From Sorex araneus (Eukaryota > Chordata > Mammalia > Eulipotyphla > Soricidae): a stretch of 64,000 nucleotides of DNA. The stretch spans positions 375,746,303-375,810,302 of the forward strand of contig NC_073303.1 in assembly GCF_027595985.1 (NCBI RefSeq), in the 5' to 3' direction. Under the pieces are notes generated by a model, which ran no database searches, was not told the DNA's origin, and saw nothing but the letters and a program-made list of their open reading frames with translations. This document shows, piece after piece, positions 22,108-33,244 of this stretch. The position numbers were made by a program, and so were the translations under genes. Each line of letters begins with the position of its first letter. Within the stretch, counting starts at the first letter, position 1.

Positions 22108-22325
22108 CTGCAGGATGACCTCACCCAGCCGCTCGGCTGAGCTCTGCCCCGCCCCAGGCCGGTCGAGAAGCGCCGTGAGGGTGGGGCTGTGCGTCTCCCG
22201 CGCTTTCTCCTTGTCCTGCAGGCGCCGCTTCGCCTCCTGCGTCCAGATGACGGACAGGAACTGCAGACAGGCGGTGGACAGCGAGGGACACCGGGCGGCC
22301 AGGCCCACACAGTGGCAGAACAGAT
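22108..22325 (-). CDS. RTTN: RTTN exon 13 of 22 in window
   Basis: Two bases plus 72 codons (phase 1 in, phase 0 out), starting LFCHCVGLAARCPSLSTACL and QFLSVIWTQEAKRRLQDKEK, ending SSAERLGEVILQ. The acceptor ends cgttcctcgtag and the donor is CAG/gtacgt. A charged stretch in the middle separates two helical pairs. A truncated SINE (21858-22065) lies about 40 bp past the donor. Confidence 0.93.
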
Positions 22326-22757
22326 CTACGAGGAACGATTGGCAGGACAACGGCTGAGAGCTCATCCGAATTTTTGAAAGTCACTCAGACTGATTTGAGA
22401 AATTATGTTGACCCCTTTATTTCTAATATCACTTTATCAGACAGGAGATATTTCATTAGGCTAATACTATATCTAACGAAGTTACCGAGAGTTTGGGTAT
22501 TACAAGTATAATTCACGTTCAGAGTATTTGAAAAGTCAATAGTGAGACGACATACGCACTCAAGGCACGTAAGCTGCCTGTTTCCTTTTCACGTGGGCTC
22601 TTTCTTGGGCAACACACACATACACAACAGTCACTGACACTCGGAAACCAAAGGGTTCCTTACCACTGAGTTACTGATCTCTCTGAGGTCTGTCGGGATC
22701 GACGAAGTCGCTAGAGTTTTAAAATTTTTATTCCAACACTAATGAAAAAAGAGTTAA

Positions 22758-22905
22758 GGGGCCGGTGCAAGAATATAGCCCACTGGGGTTCACTTGATCC
22801 CCACCGTTCCATTGGTCTGCCCGGTGCCCCCAGGAGGGAGCCCTGAGCTCAGAGCCAGGGCTAAGCCCTGAGCACTGCTGGAAGTGACTCAAAAAAACAA
22901 AACAA
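22758..22905 (+). mobile_element. Diverged SINE (type 1)
   Basis: Blocks ggggccggtgcaagaatata, cccccaggagggagccctga, gctaagccctgagcactgct, and an A-rich end. An old copy. Confidence 0.65.
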
Positions 22906-23590
22906 AACACCAGAGAAGAGAGTTAATATGATTACAATACCTAGAGTGGGCATGCGTCTGTTTTTAAACAAGTTGATGCCAAATAGTACTTAAAATCAAA
23001 CTTAGCACGCAGCTGGCACAGTGCAGAAACCAAGGCTTCACGGCAGTTCTGGCAGAGAATGGGGGGAGGCAGGAAGTGAACTGCAAACAAATGACTGTGT
23101 GCACGGCCAGGCCACTCGGAAGCAGCCCGCGGAGTCCGTCACGGCTAGTTCCTGTTGTGAGCACTGATTTAACGGAATCAAAAGGACGTGTGGTGTTAGT
23201 TTTATTAAGTATCGCTGGTCTAAAGTTGGTTAGGTTTCATTTTTGTATTTGGGGCTTGTACTTGTGTCGAGTTACGACCAAAAGGTTTGCATCCCAGATT
23301 TAGACTCACAGAAACTCTCACTGTTATAAAGTAACATGAGAAATAACTGATTTGCCAGTGGAGTTTCATGAGTTACGCGCATGAAAATAGTGAGGTCTGA
23401 GGGATGAACGGTATGGAGGGTGTGAGTTACAGGGTGTGCCAACCCGGGCACGGGACCCGGGGCGAGGAGAGAAACACAAAAGAACCCCGAGGAAGGGACC
23501 CTTACTGATGGCTTTTATTATTTATGATTCAGTAAATTATTACCAAAGCTAACTCTGTACAGCTATCGGGGTTATTTATTTGTTTGTTCT
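22906..23590. other. RTTN intron, no extra feature
   Basis: AT-richer single-copy intron. A segment of about 35 bp ending ttcatgagttacg at 23344-23379 recurs at 23708-23742 (see findings). Confidence 0.4.
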
Positions 23591-23704
23591 GGTTTTCTGG
23601 CCATACCCAGCGATGTTCAGGGGTTAATCCTGGCTCTGCACTCAGGAATTACTCCCGGTGGTACTCAGGGAACCAGATGGGATGCTGGGGATCGAACGCG
23701 GGTC
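23591..23704 (-). mobile_element. SINE (type 1), partial
   Basis: Minus orientation: ccatacccagcgatgttcag, gctctgcactcaggaattac, gggatgctggggatcgaac. The tRNA-like head is missing. Confidence 0.75.
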
Positions 23705-23757
23705 AGTAAATAATTGATTTGGCGATAGTTTCATGAGTTACGAGGGAAGGCAAGTGC

Positions 23758-23758
23758 C

Positions 23759-23820
<62 letters not shown>

Positions 23821-23849
23821 CTCTCCCTCTCTCTCTCTCTCTCTCCTCT

Positions 23850-23941
<92 letters not shown>

Positions 23942-23951
23942 CTCTCTCTCT
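23758..23951. repeat. (TC)n microsatellite, about 190 bp
   Basis: Long TC run with a few CC interruptions, in the intron between exons 13 and 12. On the RTTN transcript this is a GA tract. Confidence 0.97.
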
Positions 23952-24662
23952 GGCCCCTGGGGCAGACTTTTTGATGAGCATCATTATTATATAAAACTCT
24001 ATTTCGTGGACAGATTTGGTATTTAATATGTATATTTCATCACTGAGAACGTAGTGACAGGTGAGCAGGCCTAAATCAGGGGTCAGCAAGCTTCCTGCAG
24101 AAGGCCCGGGAGTAAACATATTTTCTGCTCCGCAGGCCATAAGTCTCTGTCCCAACTATTCCCCTCCAGCCCGGGAGCATGTGGCGGCCGGAGCAACGTG
24201 CTGACGAGCAAGGAAGCCGGGCACCGGCGACTCAGCAGGCGCGCCCTCTCCTCCGACCAGCTGGGCCCGGGGCAGCCCCGAGGCTCTCGCTTTATAGCGT
24301 CAGCAATTCAGGTGCTCAAGCAATCACCACTGCCCAGACACGCGGACCCCGAGTGCCCGAGCAAACGCTCATTGATTAATCTCTGCATTTCTTCCCCGAA
24401 AGGACACTGGTGCCCTCCGGGTAAACGCAGGCCTCTCAGATCCAGAATACTAATAATTTTATTCCTTACAGATCATCTAGTTCCCCATAAATCTTACTTC
24501 CCAGCCATCAGACTGAAGAAAATGTGTCATACAACCTAAGTTTCCAGACCGACCGAATGGTAAATGGTAAAAGGAGAGGAAAGGAAATGTCAGCCGCTTT
24601 AGGAAGAACTGGGAAATAACTTGGATAACTTGGAAACGTAAAATCACTCAGCGCTGCACACA

Positions 24663-24873
24663 TTCACACGGGCATTTTTTTTTTTTTTTTTTTTTTTGCT
24701 TTTTTTGGGTCTCACCCGGCGATGCACAGGGGTCACTCCTGGCTCATGCACTCAGGAATTACTTCTGTCGGTGCTCGGGGATCATATGGGATGCTGGGAA
24801 TCAACCCAGGTCAGCCGCGTGCAAGGCAAATGCCCTACCCGCTGTGCTATCGCTCCAGCCCCTCACACAGGCG
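24663..24873 (-). mobile_element. Full-length SINE (type 1)
   Basis: Minus orientation with a poly(T) of about 23 (24675-24697), ggtctcacccggcgatgcac, atgggatgctgggaatcaac, and head gctgtgctatcgctccagcc. The flanks tcacacgggca and tcacacaggcg give an imperfect target-site duplication. Confidence 0.9.
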
Positions 24874-24904
24874 TTTTTAAACAGCTAACAAAGGCAGAGG
24901 GAGG

Positions 24905-25055
24905 AGGGCAGAGCAGGCAAGGCGGGGCCCTGCGACCGCTGACCCGGGTTCGATCCCCAGCACCCCGGAGCGATGCGCCAAGGCCTGGCGCGAGTGATCT
25001 GTGAGCAGAGCGAAAAGCAAGCTCCGAGCGCCACCCGAGACCAGAAACAAACCAA
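24905..25055 (+). mobile_element. Diverged SINE (type 1)
   Basis: Core gacccgggttcgatccccag, then a degraded body. An old copy adjacent to other SINEs. Confidence 0.5.
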
Positions 25056-25123
25056 GGGGGAACAAGTGTTACCAAAATTACGGCGGTTTTATTTTTATTT
25101 TTTTAATTGAAAAAGGCTGCGAC

Positions 25124-25330
25124 CGGGTTGGAGCTATAGTACAGCGGACGCAGCCGACCCGGGTTCAATCCCCGGCATCCCATATGGTCCCCCAAGCACC
25201 GCCAGGAGTAATTCCTCAGTGCAGAGCCAAGAGGAACCCCTGAGCATCACCGGGTGTGACCCAACAAGCAAAAAAGCCAAAAAAAAAGAAAAAGGAAAAG
25301 AAAAAGAAGAGAAAAGAAAAGGAAAAGAAA
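25124..25330 (+). mobile_element. SINE (type 1) with an A/G-rich tail
   Basis: Head gggttggagctatagtacag, box B-like gacccgggttcaatccccgg, body catcccatatggtcccccaa, caccgggtgtgacccaacaa, and an A-rich tail with GA interruptions. Confidence 0.88.
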
Positions 25331-25454
25331 GAGGCTGCTACATTCCCTACCACACTAAGAGTCGGGTGAGAAAACGTCCGAGTGGTGATCTGAGCACCGT
25401 CCTTCGCTCATTCAGGAGGCGACCGATCAGAAAAGCCTCCTGTACCGGCGCCAG

Positions 25455-25555
25455 AGAGACAGTACGGGGGAGAGGCCCTGCCCGGCCTGAGGCTGGGCCG
25501 GCCGCGACCCTAGTTCGAGTCCCCAACACCACCCGGGAAAACTGCTGATGAAAGA
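25455..25555 (+). mobile_element. SINE (type 1) fragment
   Basis: Only the head region with agttcgagtccccaacacca is recognisable. Confidence 0.4.
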
Positions 25556-25856
25556 GGAGCGACTCTCCCCTTGGGCACAGTGCTCTGCGGCCCTTCGAGG
25601 GGGCGGGGAGGAGGTTTCCGCCTGCACCTGACCAGGCTGGAAGGAGCCGGTTTTGCACCCGGCGCCACCCGGCGCCCTCCGAACCTCCCGCCGGCCTGGT
25701 CTGACTGGCGTTCACTGCGCCTCGGGACGATTTCATTTTTACAGACTGAGTTTGGGGGAGTCTGACGAGCACTGCAGACGCCTCCGAGTCAGGAGCTGGC
25801 TGCCCCTCAGACGCCTTCACTGCCCCCCACCCCCGCCCTCACGGCTGAGTCCTTAC

Positions 25857-25994
25857 CGACGGCGGGCGCCCAGCGCTCGGCCAGGCCCAGGGTCAGGGCC
25901 GGGAGGGCGGCCGCGCCGGCCTTGCGCAGGAGAGCGGCCAGCAGGCTAAACAGATGTGTCCACGCGTGGTGGAAGGCAGGGACGAGCTCCGCAT
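25857..25994 (-). CDS. RTTN: RTTN exon 12 of 22 in window
   Basis: Two bases, 45 codons and one base (phase 1 in, phase 1 out): [45 protein letters not shown](D). The acceptor is gatgtgtcttgcag and the donor GTCG/gtaagg. Alanine content is high, as expected if GC pressure has changed residues in a helical repeat. Confidence 0.92.
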
Positions 25995-25999
25995 CTGCA

Positions 26000-27810
26000 A
26001 GACACATCAGGACGTCTCAAGTGAGTGACAGAGAAGAAAGAGGAGACGGGAGACCCCCAGAGCCCCGAGACGCCCCCTCCCCCTAGAGAGGCCAGTGGAG
26101 GCCAACGCAGCTCGGCACGGCCCCCAGCTGGTTCCAGTGAACCGCTTTGCTCTTGGGTCTCAGGTGGGCAAAGCGGGCCCCGGGCACCTCCTCCCGATCC
26201 TGCGCCACCACCACGCGGGGAGGCCGAGCTGAGCGCCCTGGCCACGACCTCAGCTGAGCGCCCCGCCCGGAAACGGCCCTTCGAGCAGCGAGAAGACGGA
26301 CGTGGCCGCACAGGGCTGTCCCCGAGAGACACCAGGCGTGCAAGAGGGGTTGCCCCAGGGCCTCTGGCCGAGGGGGCTGCGAGCTGCTCACACCGTCCCC
26401 CACAGCAACGGGTGCAAGAACTGTGCCGGCGGAGGACGCGAGCAGGTCAGGTCGGGACCCACCCTGCACGCAGCCGAGCGGGGTGGGCCCCCGGAGCCCA
26501 CATGGCCCGGAGCAGAGCCAGGAGCCACCCTGAGCACCGCCGGGTGTGGCCCCCAAACTAACAACAAAACCCGCGACAAGCAAAGGAGGCCCTGGGGCCC
26601 TTGGGGCATGGGGACGCGGATTCAGGGCCCTGGCGAGTAACAACGCCAGGTGTTTGGTGACGTTTTTGCCACTGTCAGCCCTAGAAGGAGCCTCTTTAGA
26701 CAGATTTCCTCCTTCCCGTGCTCAGGACATGTTAACTTCATACATACTCTACTCCGGGGGCATCTGCTTATCTGTACATACAAAAAGAAGTAAAAGCCCA
26801 GTAATTCTACTCAATATATGCTTGAGAAGGTCAAATAAAATATTTACGTTGTAAATTAAAAATTTAAAAGCCATTAGCACTTAACTTTATAACTATACTT
26901 GCTGAATTACTTTTAATATGATTCACTTCGATGTGCTGCAAGTACATATAAAAAGTATAAATAAAAGTTAGGAAATTCCACAAATGTATGCTGAAATACA
27001 ATCCGCTTTTTATAAAAGCATTCATCCGTTGTCTTTTCCCAGGAAGAAACGATACCATCTATTTAAAATATGTTTAATGAACTTTGGCTACACAAAACGA
27101 TTCCAGACAAGTCTAGATTAAGCCAGACTCGAAGCATTCAGATGTCATTAATTTCCTCATCACTTAACAACTCACATGGCCACGATGCTGGCGTGAGCCT
27201 GGGCAGCGGCCATGCGGGACAGAGGCTCTGGAGCACCACAAAGCCCTGCCAGAGCCCTGGGTTTCCTCCCGTCCACAGTCACGTTTTCAGTCTTTGGGGG
27301 CCAAGAGGAGCCCCGGAGAGAAGTAAGATCATTCAGCTGGTCTAATCTAATCGTTTTATTTAGGGTGTCACTGTACCAGTAAAGTTACCAAGTGAGGAAC
27401 TACTGTTCCCACCAGCACTGGCGTAATTTTCGCAATGATTAACCAGTGACAGGGCAATGGCTGACTGGCTGGTATCAGAAAACATGAACGTCCCAAACTT
27501 CACACCAAGTCAGTCCAGAAAATTCACAGGACTCAGCAGGAATGAACTGACAGTCAAAGACAACTGTCAGCCAATTACTATTTTAGACAAAACGGCATTT
27601 TAATTCCAATAAAGATCCTACCTGGCTTTCATTTAGGATTAGCACGATATTCAGATTTCTTGCATTTTCCAATAAATTAGGACCTTCATCCAAATGCTGA
27701 TAATCTCTTTCAGACTCCCTGATAATTGTTATCGTGAACGGGGCCATTTGGCCTTGATCATAGTTCCTAGGAGTCACGAATCTGTAAGTCACTTGCTTTC
27801 TAAGATCACA
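26000..27810. other. RTTN intron, mostly single-copy
   Basis: GC-rich to about 26640, with a probable SINE remnant at 26495-26575 (gagcaccgccgggtgtggcc). Then AT-rich sequence from 26650 to 27810 with no recognised repeat. Confidence 0.4.
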
Positions 27811-28017
27811 AAAGAACACGGCCCTCGGGGCTGGAGCGATAGCACAGTGGGTAGGGCGTTTGCCTTGCACGAGGCCGACCCGGGTTCTAATCCCAGCATC
27901 CCATATGGTCCCCTGAGCACCGCCAGGGGTAATTCCTGAGTGAAGAGCCAGGAGTAACCCCTGTGCATCGCTGGGTGTGACCCAAAAGCCAAAAAAGAAA
28001 GAAAGAACACGGCCCTC
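27811..28017 (+). mobile_element. Full-length SINE (type 1) with a 16-bp target-site duplication
   Basis: Body 27827-28001, flanked by aaagaacacggccctc at 27811-27826 and 28002-28017 with no mismatch. Head ggggctggagcgatagcaca, body catcccatatggtcccctga, end gctgggtgtgacccaaaagc plus an A-rich tail. The perfect duplication suggests a young insertion. Confidence 0.95.
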
Positions 28018-28230
28018 ATGGGAGTGCTCTGCAGAGAAGGCCCACTGCTGCAGTGTACACGCTACCTCTGACGGTCTCCGGGAACCGTCTGCAAACACCA
28101 AACTGCTAAGGCGGATTATCAAGATCTTTCACAACACCCAACACATACCGGAGTCCTGAAGCGAGTGTCCGGGCAGAGAAGACTGTTCTGCCCCGCCCCG
28201 CTCCCGTCCCCCGGCCCAGAGGAGGCTCAC

Positions 28231-28384
28231 CGGCTACGTCCTTGGCGCCCACGGTGAGGACCCCCAGGACGGTCCTCGTGAGGCGCTTCAGAAGCTCTTC
28301 CTGCACCACGAGGTCGGGGTCGACCAGCAGACAGGACTGCAGCAGCCTGGACAGAGAGGACAGGAACTCCAGGAGGAAGGACGC
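28231..28384 (-). CDS. RTTN: RTTN exon 11 of 22 in window
   Basis: Fifty-one codons plus one base (phase 0 in, phase 1 out): [51 protein letters not shown](D). The acceptor is ttctccactag and the donor GCCG/gtgagc. The peptide is a strongly helical, leucine-rich armadillo-like repeat. Confidence 0.92.
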
Positions 28385-28439
28385 CTAGTGGAGAAGGGCG
28401 ATGAAGGGGGGGAAACATCTCAGTTTAAAAAAAGAAATA

Positions 28440-29640
28440 AAACACGGAATACCTGTTTTCAAACGTGACATTCCTATGCAGCATTCTGAGGTTTTGTAAG
28501 TTAATAAAAAAAATTAATAAAAAATAATCACAATACTTGGAAGCCTCAAATGAATGTACACAGACTGTATTCTACGTTCTTGGTAGGCATTAAAGGTCAC
28601 AGAAGCATGGCCGGCCCCAGTAGCGGCAAACAAAGCAAGTATCTCCAAAGGCAAATTCTGGGTTCACTTGAGAGGGGGGAAAGCCTTTATGGTTTTCATG
28701 TCATTAAACTGTAGAATCAGTATTCTGGGAGAGGCAGAAAGGGACATTCCAAAGCCATAAAATCTACAAAGAAAGGCGACAAAACACTCCAAAGCATGCA
28801 CGTGGAGAGCGAGGCGGGCGAGTTAATGGTGCAGTGACTGCTACAAACGAAATAGGCTCACGTTTTGTCTTCAACTCTCAGAACAAAAAAATGCTATTCT
28901 TAATTATGAAAGAAAACGTAAATCTTCCTAAATTAACACTAAAACTGCCTCTGAAATGTTGCTTGGTTCTAACGCCATAGTAAGTCTTAGCAAGAGAACT
29001 CTTCAAACAATTCTCCGAATACAGAACCATTCAATACCAGGGCGTGCAGCCACGCTGGGGGACCCCAGCCACAGGAGCACTGCTGGGAGCGAGCCCTGAA
29101 CACAGACTGGGAGTAGCCCCTCCCCGGAGCAGAAAGGACGAGCACTGTAGAGAAGAGCAGGAACACCGAGGCACAGACAGGGCGGCCTCAGCACGAGCGC
29201 TAGAGAAATAACCAAATCGAAGGAGAAACCGCCCGGCCCTGAAGTGGCCCCAAGGCCTGGGAATGGGAGAAACTGAGGCACGGCCCGGAGAGGGGGTGCC
29301 TAAAGGTCCTGATAAGAACACGGGGCGCCTCCCGGAGCCCAGAGCTGCCGTGCACCCCCAGAGGGGTGCTCCCGCCAGACAAGGCCAGGCACGGTCGGGA
29401 GAGCATCGCCCGGGCGCGACCCTCACTCCTGAGCCGCCCCCCCCCCAGGACACACCCCCAGCAACCCTCTCAGCAAAGCGGAGGGTGGGATTAAGAGGTC
29501 GCATAGCCAGTTTCAAAGGGCCTCGCGACACCCAGATATCCAACACGGCCCACCGCCCCCCACAGCTCCCGGGGACGGGCACCGCTCAGAACAAGCCCAT
29601 GAGCAGCCCTCGAGAGAGCACTGGGCGAGGAGCAGCGCCA
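28440..29640. other. RTTN intron, no extra feature
   Basis: AT-rich single-copy DNA to about 29020, then GC-rich DNA up to exon 10. No repeat family was recognised. Confidence 0.4.
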
Positions 29641-29647
29641 CACTCAC

Positions 29648-29738
29648 CTGGGCCCGGCAGTGCTCCCGGGAGGGCGAGGCCGGCGGCGAGGCCCGGAGCT
29701 CCTGGAGGCGGGTGTCCAGCGGGGCGGCCTCTGCGGTG
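29648..29738 (-). CDS. RTTN: RTTN exon 10 of 22 in window
   Basis: One base plus 30 codons (phase 2 in, phase 0 out): TAEAAPLDTRLQELRASPPA then SPSREHCRAQ. The acceptor is ccctccgcccgcag after a good pyrimidine tract. A second AG eight bases further in was rejected because it would break phase with exon 9. The donor is CAG/gtgagt. Confidence 0.87.
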
Positions 29739-29982
29739 CTGCGGGCGGAGGGGAAACGCTTATCCTGACGCGGGGACCACAAGAGCAGAACCGGGGGCGG
29801 GAACGCGGCCTCGAGTGGAATTCACGGAAAAGGCAGAAAGGGCTGCAGCCGCAGGGACGCACGGGTGCGCGGGGACGCACGGGCACGCGGGGACACACAC
29901 TGACCCGGACTAGGCGCCAGCGCAAGCTGAACACGGCAGGACAGAGCAGGGCGCCCCCCGCGGGAATAACACCAGTGCTGGG

Positions 29983-30159
29983 GGGCCAGAGTGATGGCAC
30001 GGCGGGGAGGGCGTTAGCCTGGCACGCGGCCCACCCGGGTTCGATCCCCAGCATCCCATAGGGGTCCCCGAGCACCGCCAGGAGTAACCCCTGAGCACAG
30101 AGCCAGGAGTAAACCCTGAGCATGTGGGTGTGACCCAAAAAGAAAAAAAAAAAAAAAAA
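29983..30159 (+). mobile_element. SINE (type 1)
   Basis: Head ggccagagtgatggcacggc, box B-like cccgggttcgatccccagca, end gtgggtgtgacccaaaaaga, and an A tail of about 17. Confidence 0.88.
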
Positions 30160-30488
30160 CAGTGGTGCGGCCCCACATTTAATCTGAAGTGAACACGACA
30201 ATTAGACAGAAATAAATAAAAACAAGAAAACTGGCCCCAAGCAGGAAAGCCGCCCGCTCTTCCAGTCGCGTTCGCCTGGGCTTGCCTTCTGCTTCTCCCT
30301 GGACCCCCCCAGACCCCCACAGCGCTCCACCAGGAAGAGAAGAAAAAGCACCAGCTGCCCCCGCCCCCGGCATCCCGCACGCAGTGTGGCTGCCCCCGCC
30401 CCCAGGCACGCAGTGCGTCCAGTCTCCGTCCTGTCCCCGGGCACGCAGTGTGCCGGTCCCCGCCCCTCCCCGGTCTGCGCCCCCTCAC

Positions 30489-30681
30489 CTGCACAGCAGC
30501 TCCACGAGCCGGGCCTGGCGCAGGGCACTGGCGGTGTCGCTGGGCATGACGGCCAGCAGGCTGTCCAGGAGGCTGCACACGGCCGACAGCAGAGGGGGCG
30601 TCACCAGCACGCGGGGTCTGGGCGCAGGGGCCGAGAGCGACGAGTCGCGCGGAAGCCAGGGTGACGCAGTGCCAGGCTGGC
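30489..30681 (-). CDS. RTTN: RTTN exon 9 of 22 in window
   Basis: Two bases, 63 codons and two bases (phase 1 in, phase 2 out). It starts [18 protein letters not shown], then carries the helical block [20 protein letters not shown] and ends ARLVELLC(S). The acceptor ends tctccgccacag and the donor is GCAG/gtgagg. The first third is linker-like and Pro/Ser-rich. The preceding intron, 8,554 bp, is the longest in the window. Confidence 0.9.
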
Positions 30682-30809
30682 CTGTGGCGGAGAGCAGCAG
30701 ACACGAGGTGGGTCCCCGCCCCGCCCCCGGCAAGGTCCCCAGGGAGCAGAGCGACAGGCCACGGGGCTACCTAGGTCACCTCCACGGCTGGGCGCACGTG
30801 GGAGCCTGT

Positions 30810-31240
30810 GAGAGCCTGTGTGTGTCTAAGTGTGTGTGAGCCTGTGTCTGAGCGTGTGTCTGTGTGAGCATGTGTGTCTATGTGTCTGAGTGTGTGTCTG
30901 AGTGTATCTGAGTGTCTGAGTGCATGTGTGAGCGTGTCTGTGAGCCTGCGTGAGCCTGTGTGTGCATGTGAGCATGGGGCTGTGTGTGTGTCTGAGTGTG
31001 TGTCTGTGTGAGCATGTGTGTCTATGTGTCTGAGTGTGTCTCTGAGTGTATCTGAGTGTCTGAGTGCATGTGTGAGCGTGTCTATGAGCCTGTGTGTGCA
31101 TGTGAGCATGGGGCTGTGTGTGTGTCTGAATGTGGGTATGTCTGTGTGTGTGTGTGGTGGGTTGTAGCATCCATTGTGTGTGTGGGCACGTGTGGGTGTG
31201 TGGTGGGGCAGCATCCTGGTGTGTATGCAAGGGCAGGCAT
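30810..31240. repeat. TG/TGAG-rich tract with a 144-bp duplication
   Basis: Degenerate TGTGTCTGAG sequence. A 144-bp unit starting at 30861 repeats from 31005 with few differences, including gcatgtgagcatggggctg in each. It lies about 130 bp upstream of exon 9's acceptor in transcript terms. Confidence 0.9.
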
Positions 31241-31818
31241 GTGGGGGTTGAGACTGTTTGTGTAGACAAAGGCTGTGATGCACACGTGTATGTGCCTCCG
31301 GTAAATGCACAGGGACAGGCCGAGGCCTCTGTGGCTGTGTCCCTGGCACCCTCCCACTGAGAGCAAACGGACATGCCACCACCTCTGACCCGGACCCCAG
31401 GGTCAGGGTATTGGCGACTCTGAACCTTGCTGTAACTCAGACTCCCGAGGACAGCGCTGAGGTCATGTACCACCTGTGACCGCACCCCGTGACGGCATCC
31501 CTCCCGTGGGACCCGGGCCACGCCTGCCAGGACCTGGGTGTTCACAGTCCCAGTGAGCGGGAAGGGCAGATGCCTGCTCGGGGGCCCGCAAGCTTTGCTC
31601 CCATGTGGGCTGGGGGAAACCTTTCCGTTTCCAGAGAGCTGGGGCTTTACTACTGCAGACACGAACGGTGACCCTTTCCTGAAGGACTAGCAGGGGACTG
31701 CCAGCGGGAGAGCTAACTGTCCAAACGCTTCCCCGCATGGACTTAATTCCATTTTTTAAAAACCAAACATCATGCTTTGAACCAATACAGAATGAAAAGA
31801 CAACCGTGCAGAGACTCC
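31241..31818. other. RTTN intron, no extra feature
   Basis: Single-copy sequence between the TG tract and a SINE. Nothing was recognised. Confidence 0.35.
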
Positions 31819-31819
31819 T

Positions 31820-31960
31820 GGGGCCAGGGATAGGGCCCCAGGAGTGAGGCTGACCCAGGTTTGATCCCTGGCATCCCTAGATGGCCTCCCAAGCCCACCA
31901 GGAGGGACCCCCGAGCACAGAGCCAGGAGACCACCGGGTATAGGCCAACCGACAACAAAG
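31820..31960 (+). mobile_element. Diverged SINE (type 1)
   Basis: Blocks ggggccagggatagggcccc, cccaggtttgatccctggca, gagcacagagccaggagacc. Confidence 0.7.
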
Positions 31961-32504
31961 ATAACAAAGACAGCCTAACCCCTAAATACTAATACTCTAC
32001 TCCATTTTACCTACCTACCTGCCAGCCTCCTCATGAACCGCATGCTGCCCAGGTAACGCCCCTTTAAATCTGACGTCCCTAAGAATGGGGACTTGGCCTG
32101 TCAGAATCAACAGTGCTATGACGGAACTGACACTGACGCCGGGATGTCCCCTCGTCCGTGAGCCTTCCAGGCTGCGCACCCTGCGCGCCTCTGCTGTCCT
32201 TGTCACAGGGGAAGGTGTCCTTTCTCTTGCTCGACCCACCCTGCAGCCACCTGCCCTGGGCGTCCTCGGGGAACGCAAGGCTCCTGCAGGCCAGGCTGGA
32301 CACTAAGGGCAGGCGGCGACTGGACGGCCTTGAATCCGTAGACCCTCGTGACTGGGCCATCAGCCCTTCACGCCAGGAGAAACAGGATTTCCTTAAGCCT
32401 CCCTGCCGTCACATGGGCCTGCTCCTGGCAAGCTCCGGGATTCTTTGAGTCTAGTTCCTACAGGGACCCCTGGAGACGGGATACTCCATTTCAGTCACTC
32501 TCTT

Positions 32505-32694
32505 TGGGTGGCCCATTGTTTTGGGGGGGGCAGAAGGGGGCACCCTTGGCAGTGCTCAGGGCTTACGCCTGGCACAGCACTCAAGGATCAACGCTGGTGG
32601 TGCCCAGGGGACCTTGTGGGGTGCTGGGGACTGAGCTCGGGTGGGCTTCGTGCAAGGCCAGTGTCCGGCCAGCTGGACCATCGACTCCAGCCCT
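32505..32694 (-). mobile_element. Diverged SINE (type 1)
   Basis: Minus orientation: gcagtgctcagggcttacgc, ggtggtgcccaggggacctt, ggaccatcgactccagccct. Confidence 0.75.
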
Positions 32695-32811
32695 CCACTC
32701 TCTCTTTCCTAGCCCAAGTCTGAAGCAGAGACTGGGGCTCAGACACCATCACCTGCCAGTAAGTGCACACACCGCTACGGGCGTGCTGCTATGAGACAAG
32801 TTTGCATATAT

Positions 32812-33244
32812 GCTACATGTATGGACGGCTGGCCGGGCACATGTACTACATGTATGGACAGTTGGCCAGGCACATGTACTACATGTATGGACAGTTGGCC
32901 AGGCACATGTACTACATGTATAGACAGTTGGCCGGGCACATGTACTACATGTATGGACAGTTGGCCGGGCACATGTACTACATGTATGGACAGTTGGCCG
33001 GGCACATGTACTACATGTATGGACAGTTGGCCGGGCACATGTACTACATGTATGGACAGTTGGCCGGGCACATGTACTACATGTATAGACAGTTGGCTGG
33101 GCACATGTACTACACGTATGGACAGTTGGCCAGGCACATGTACTACATGTATAGACAGTCGGCGGGGCACATGTACTACATTTATGGACAGTTGGCCAGG
33201 CACATATACACATATACTACATGTATGGACACTTGGCCGCGTAC
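32812..33244. repeat. 33-bp minisatellite, about 12 units
   Basis: Eleven consecutive 33-bp units (32841-33203) built on atgtactacatgtatggaca plus gttggccgggcac. A partial unit precedes and a diverged unit with an insertion follows. The period is a multiple of three with no stop in several frames, so open frames of 154-208 codons on both strands are repeat by-products. Four of the units (numbers 4 to 7) appear identical, suggesting recent expansion. Confidence 0.97.

Noticed and set aside
27827..27910. tRNA gene suggested by A-box/B-box-like sequence
   Set aside because: The B-box-like gggttcgaatcc belongs to the head of the SINE. There is no cloverleaf with a proper acceptor stem and it recurs in all copies.
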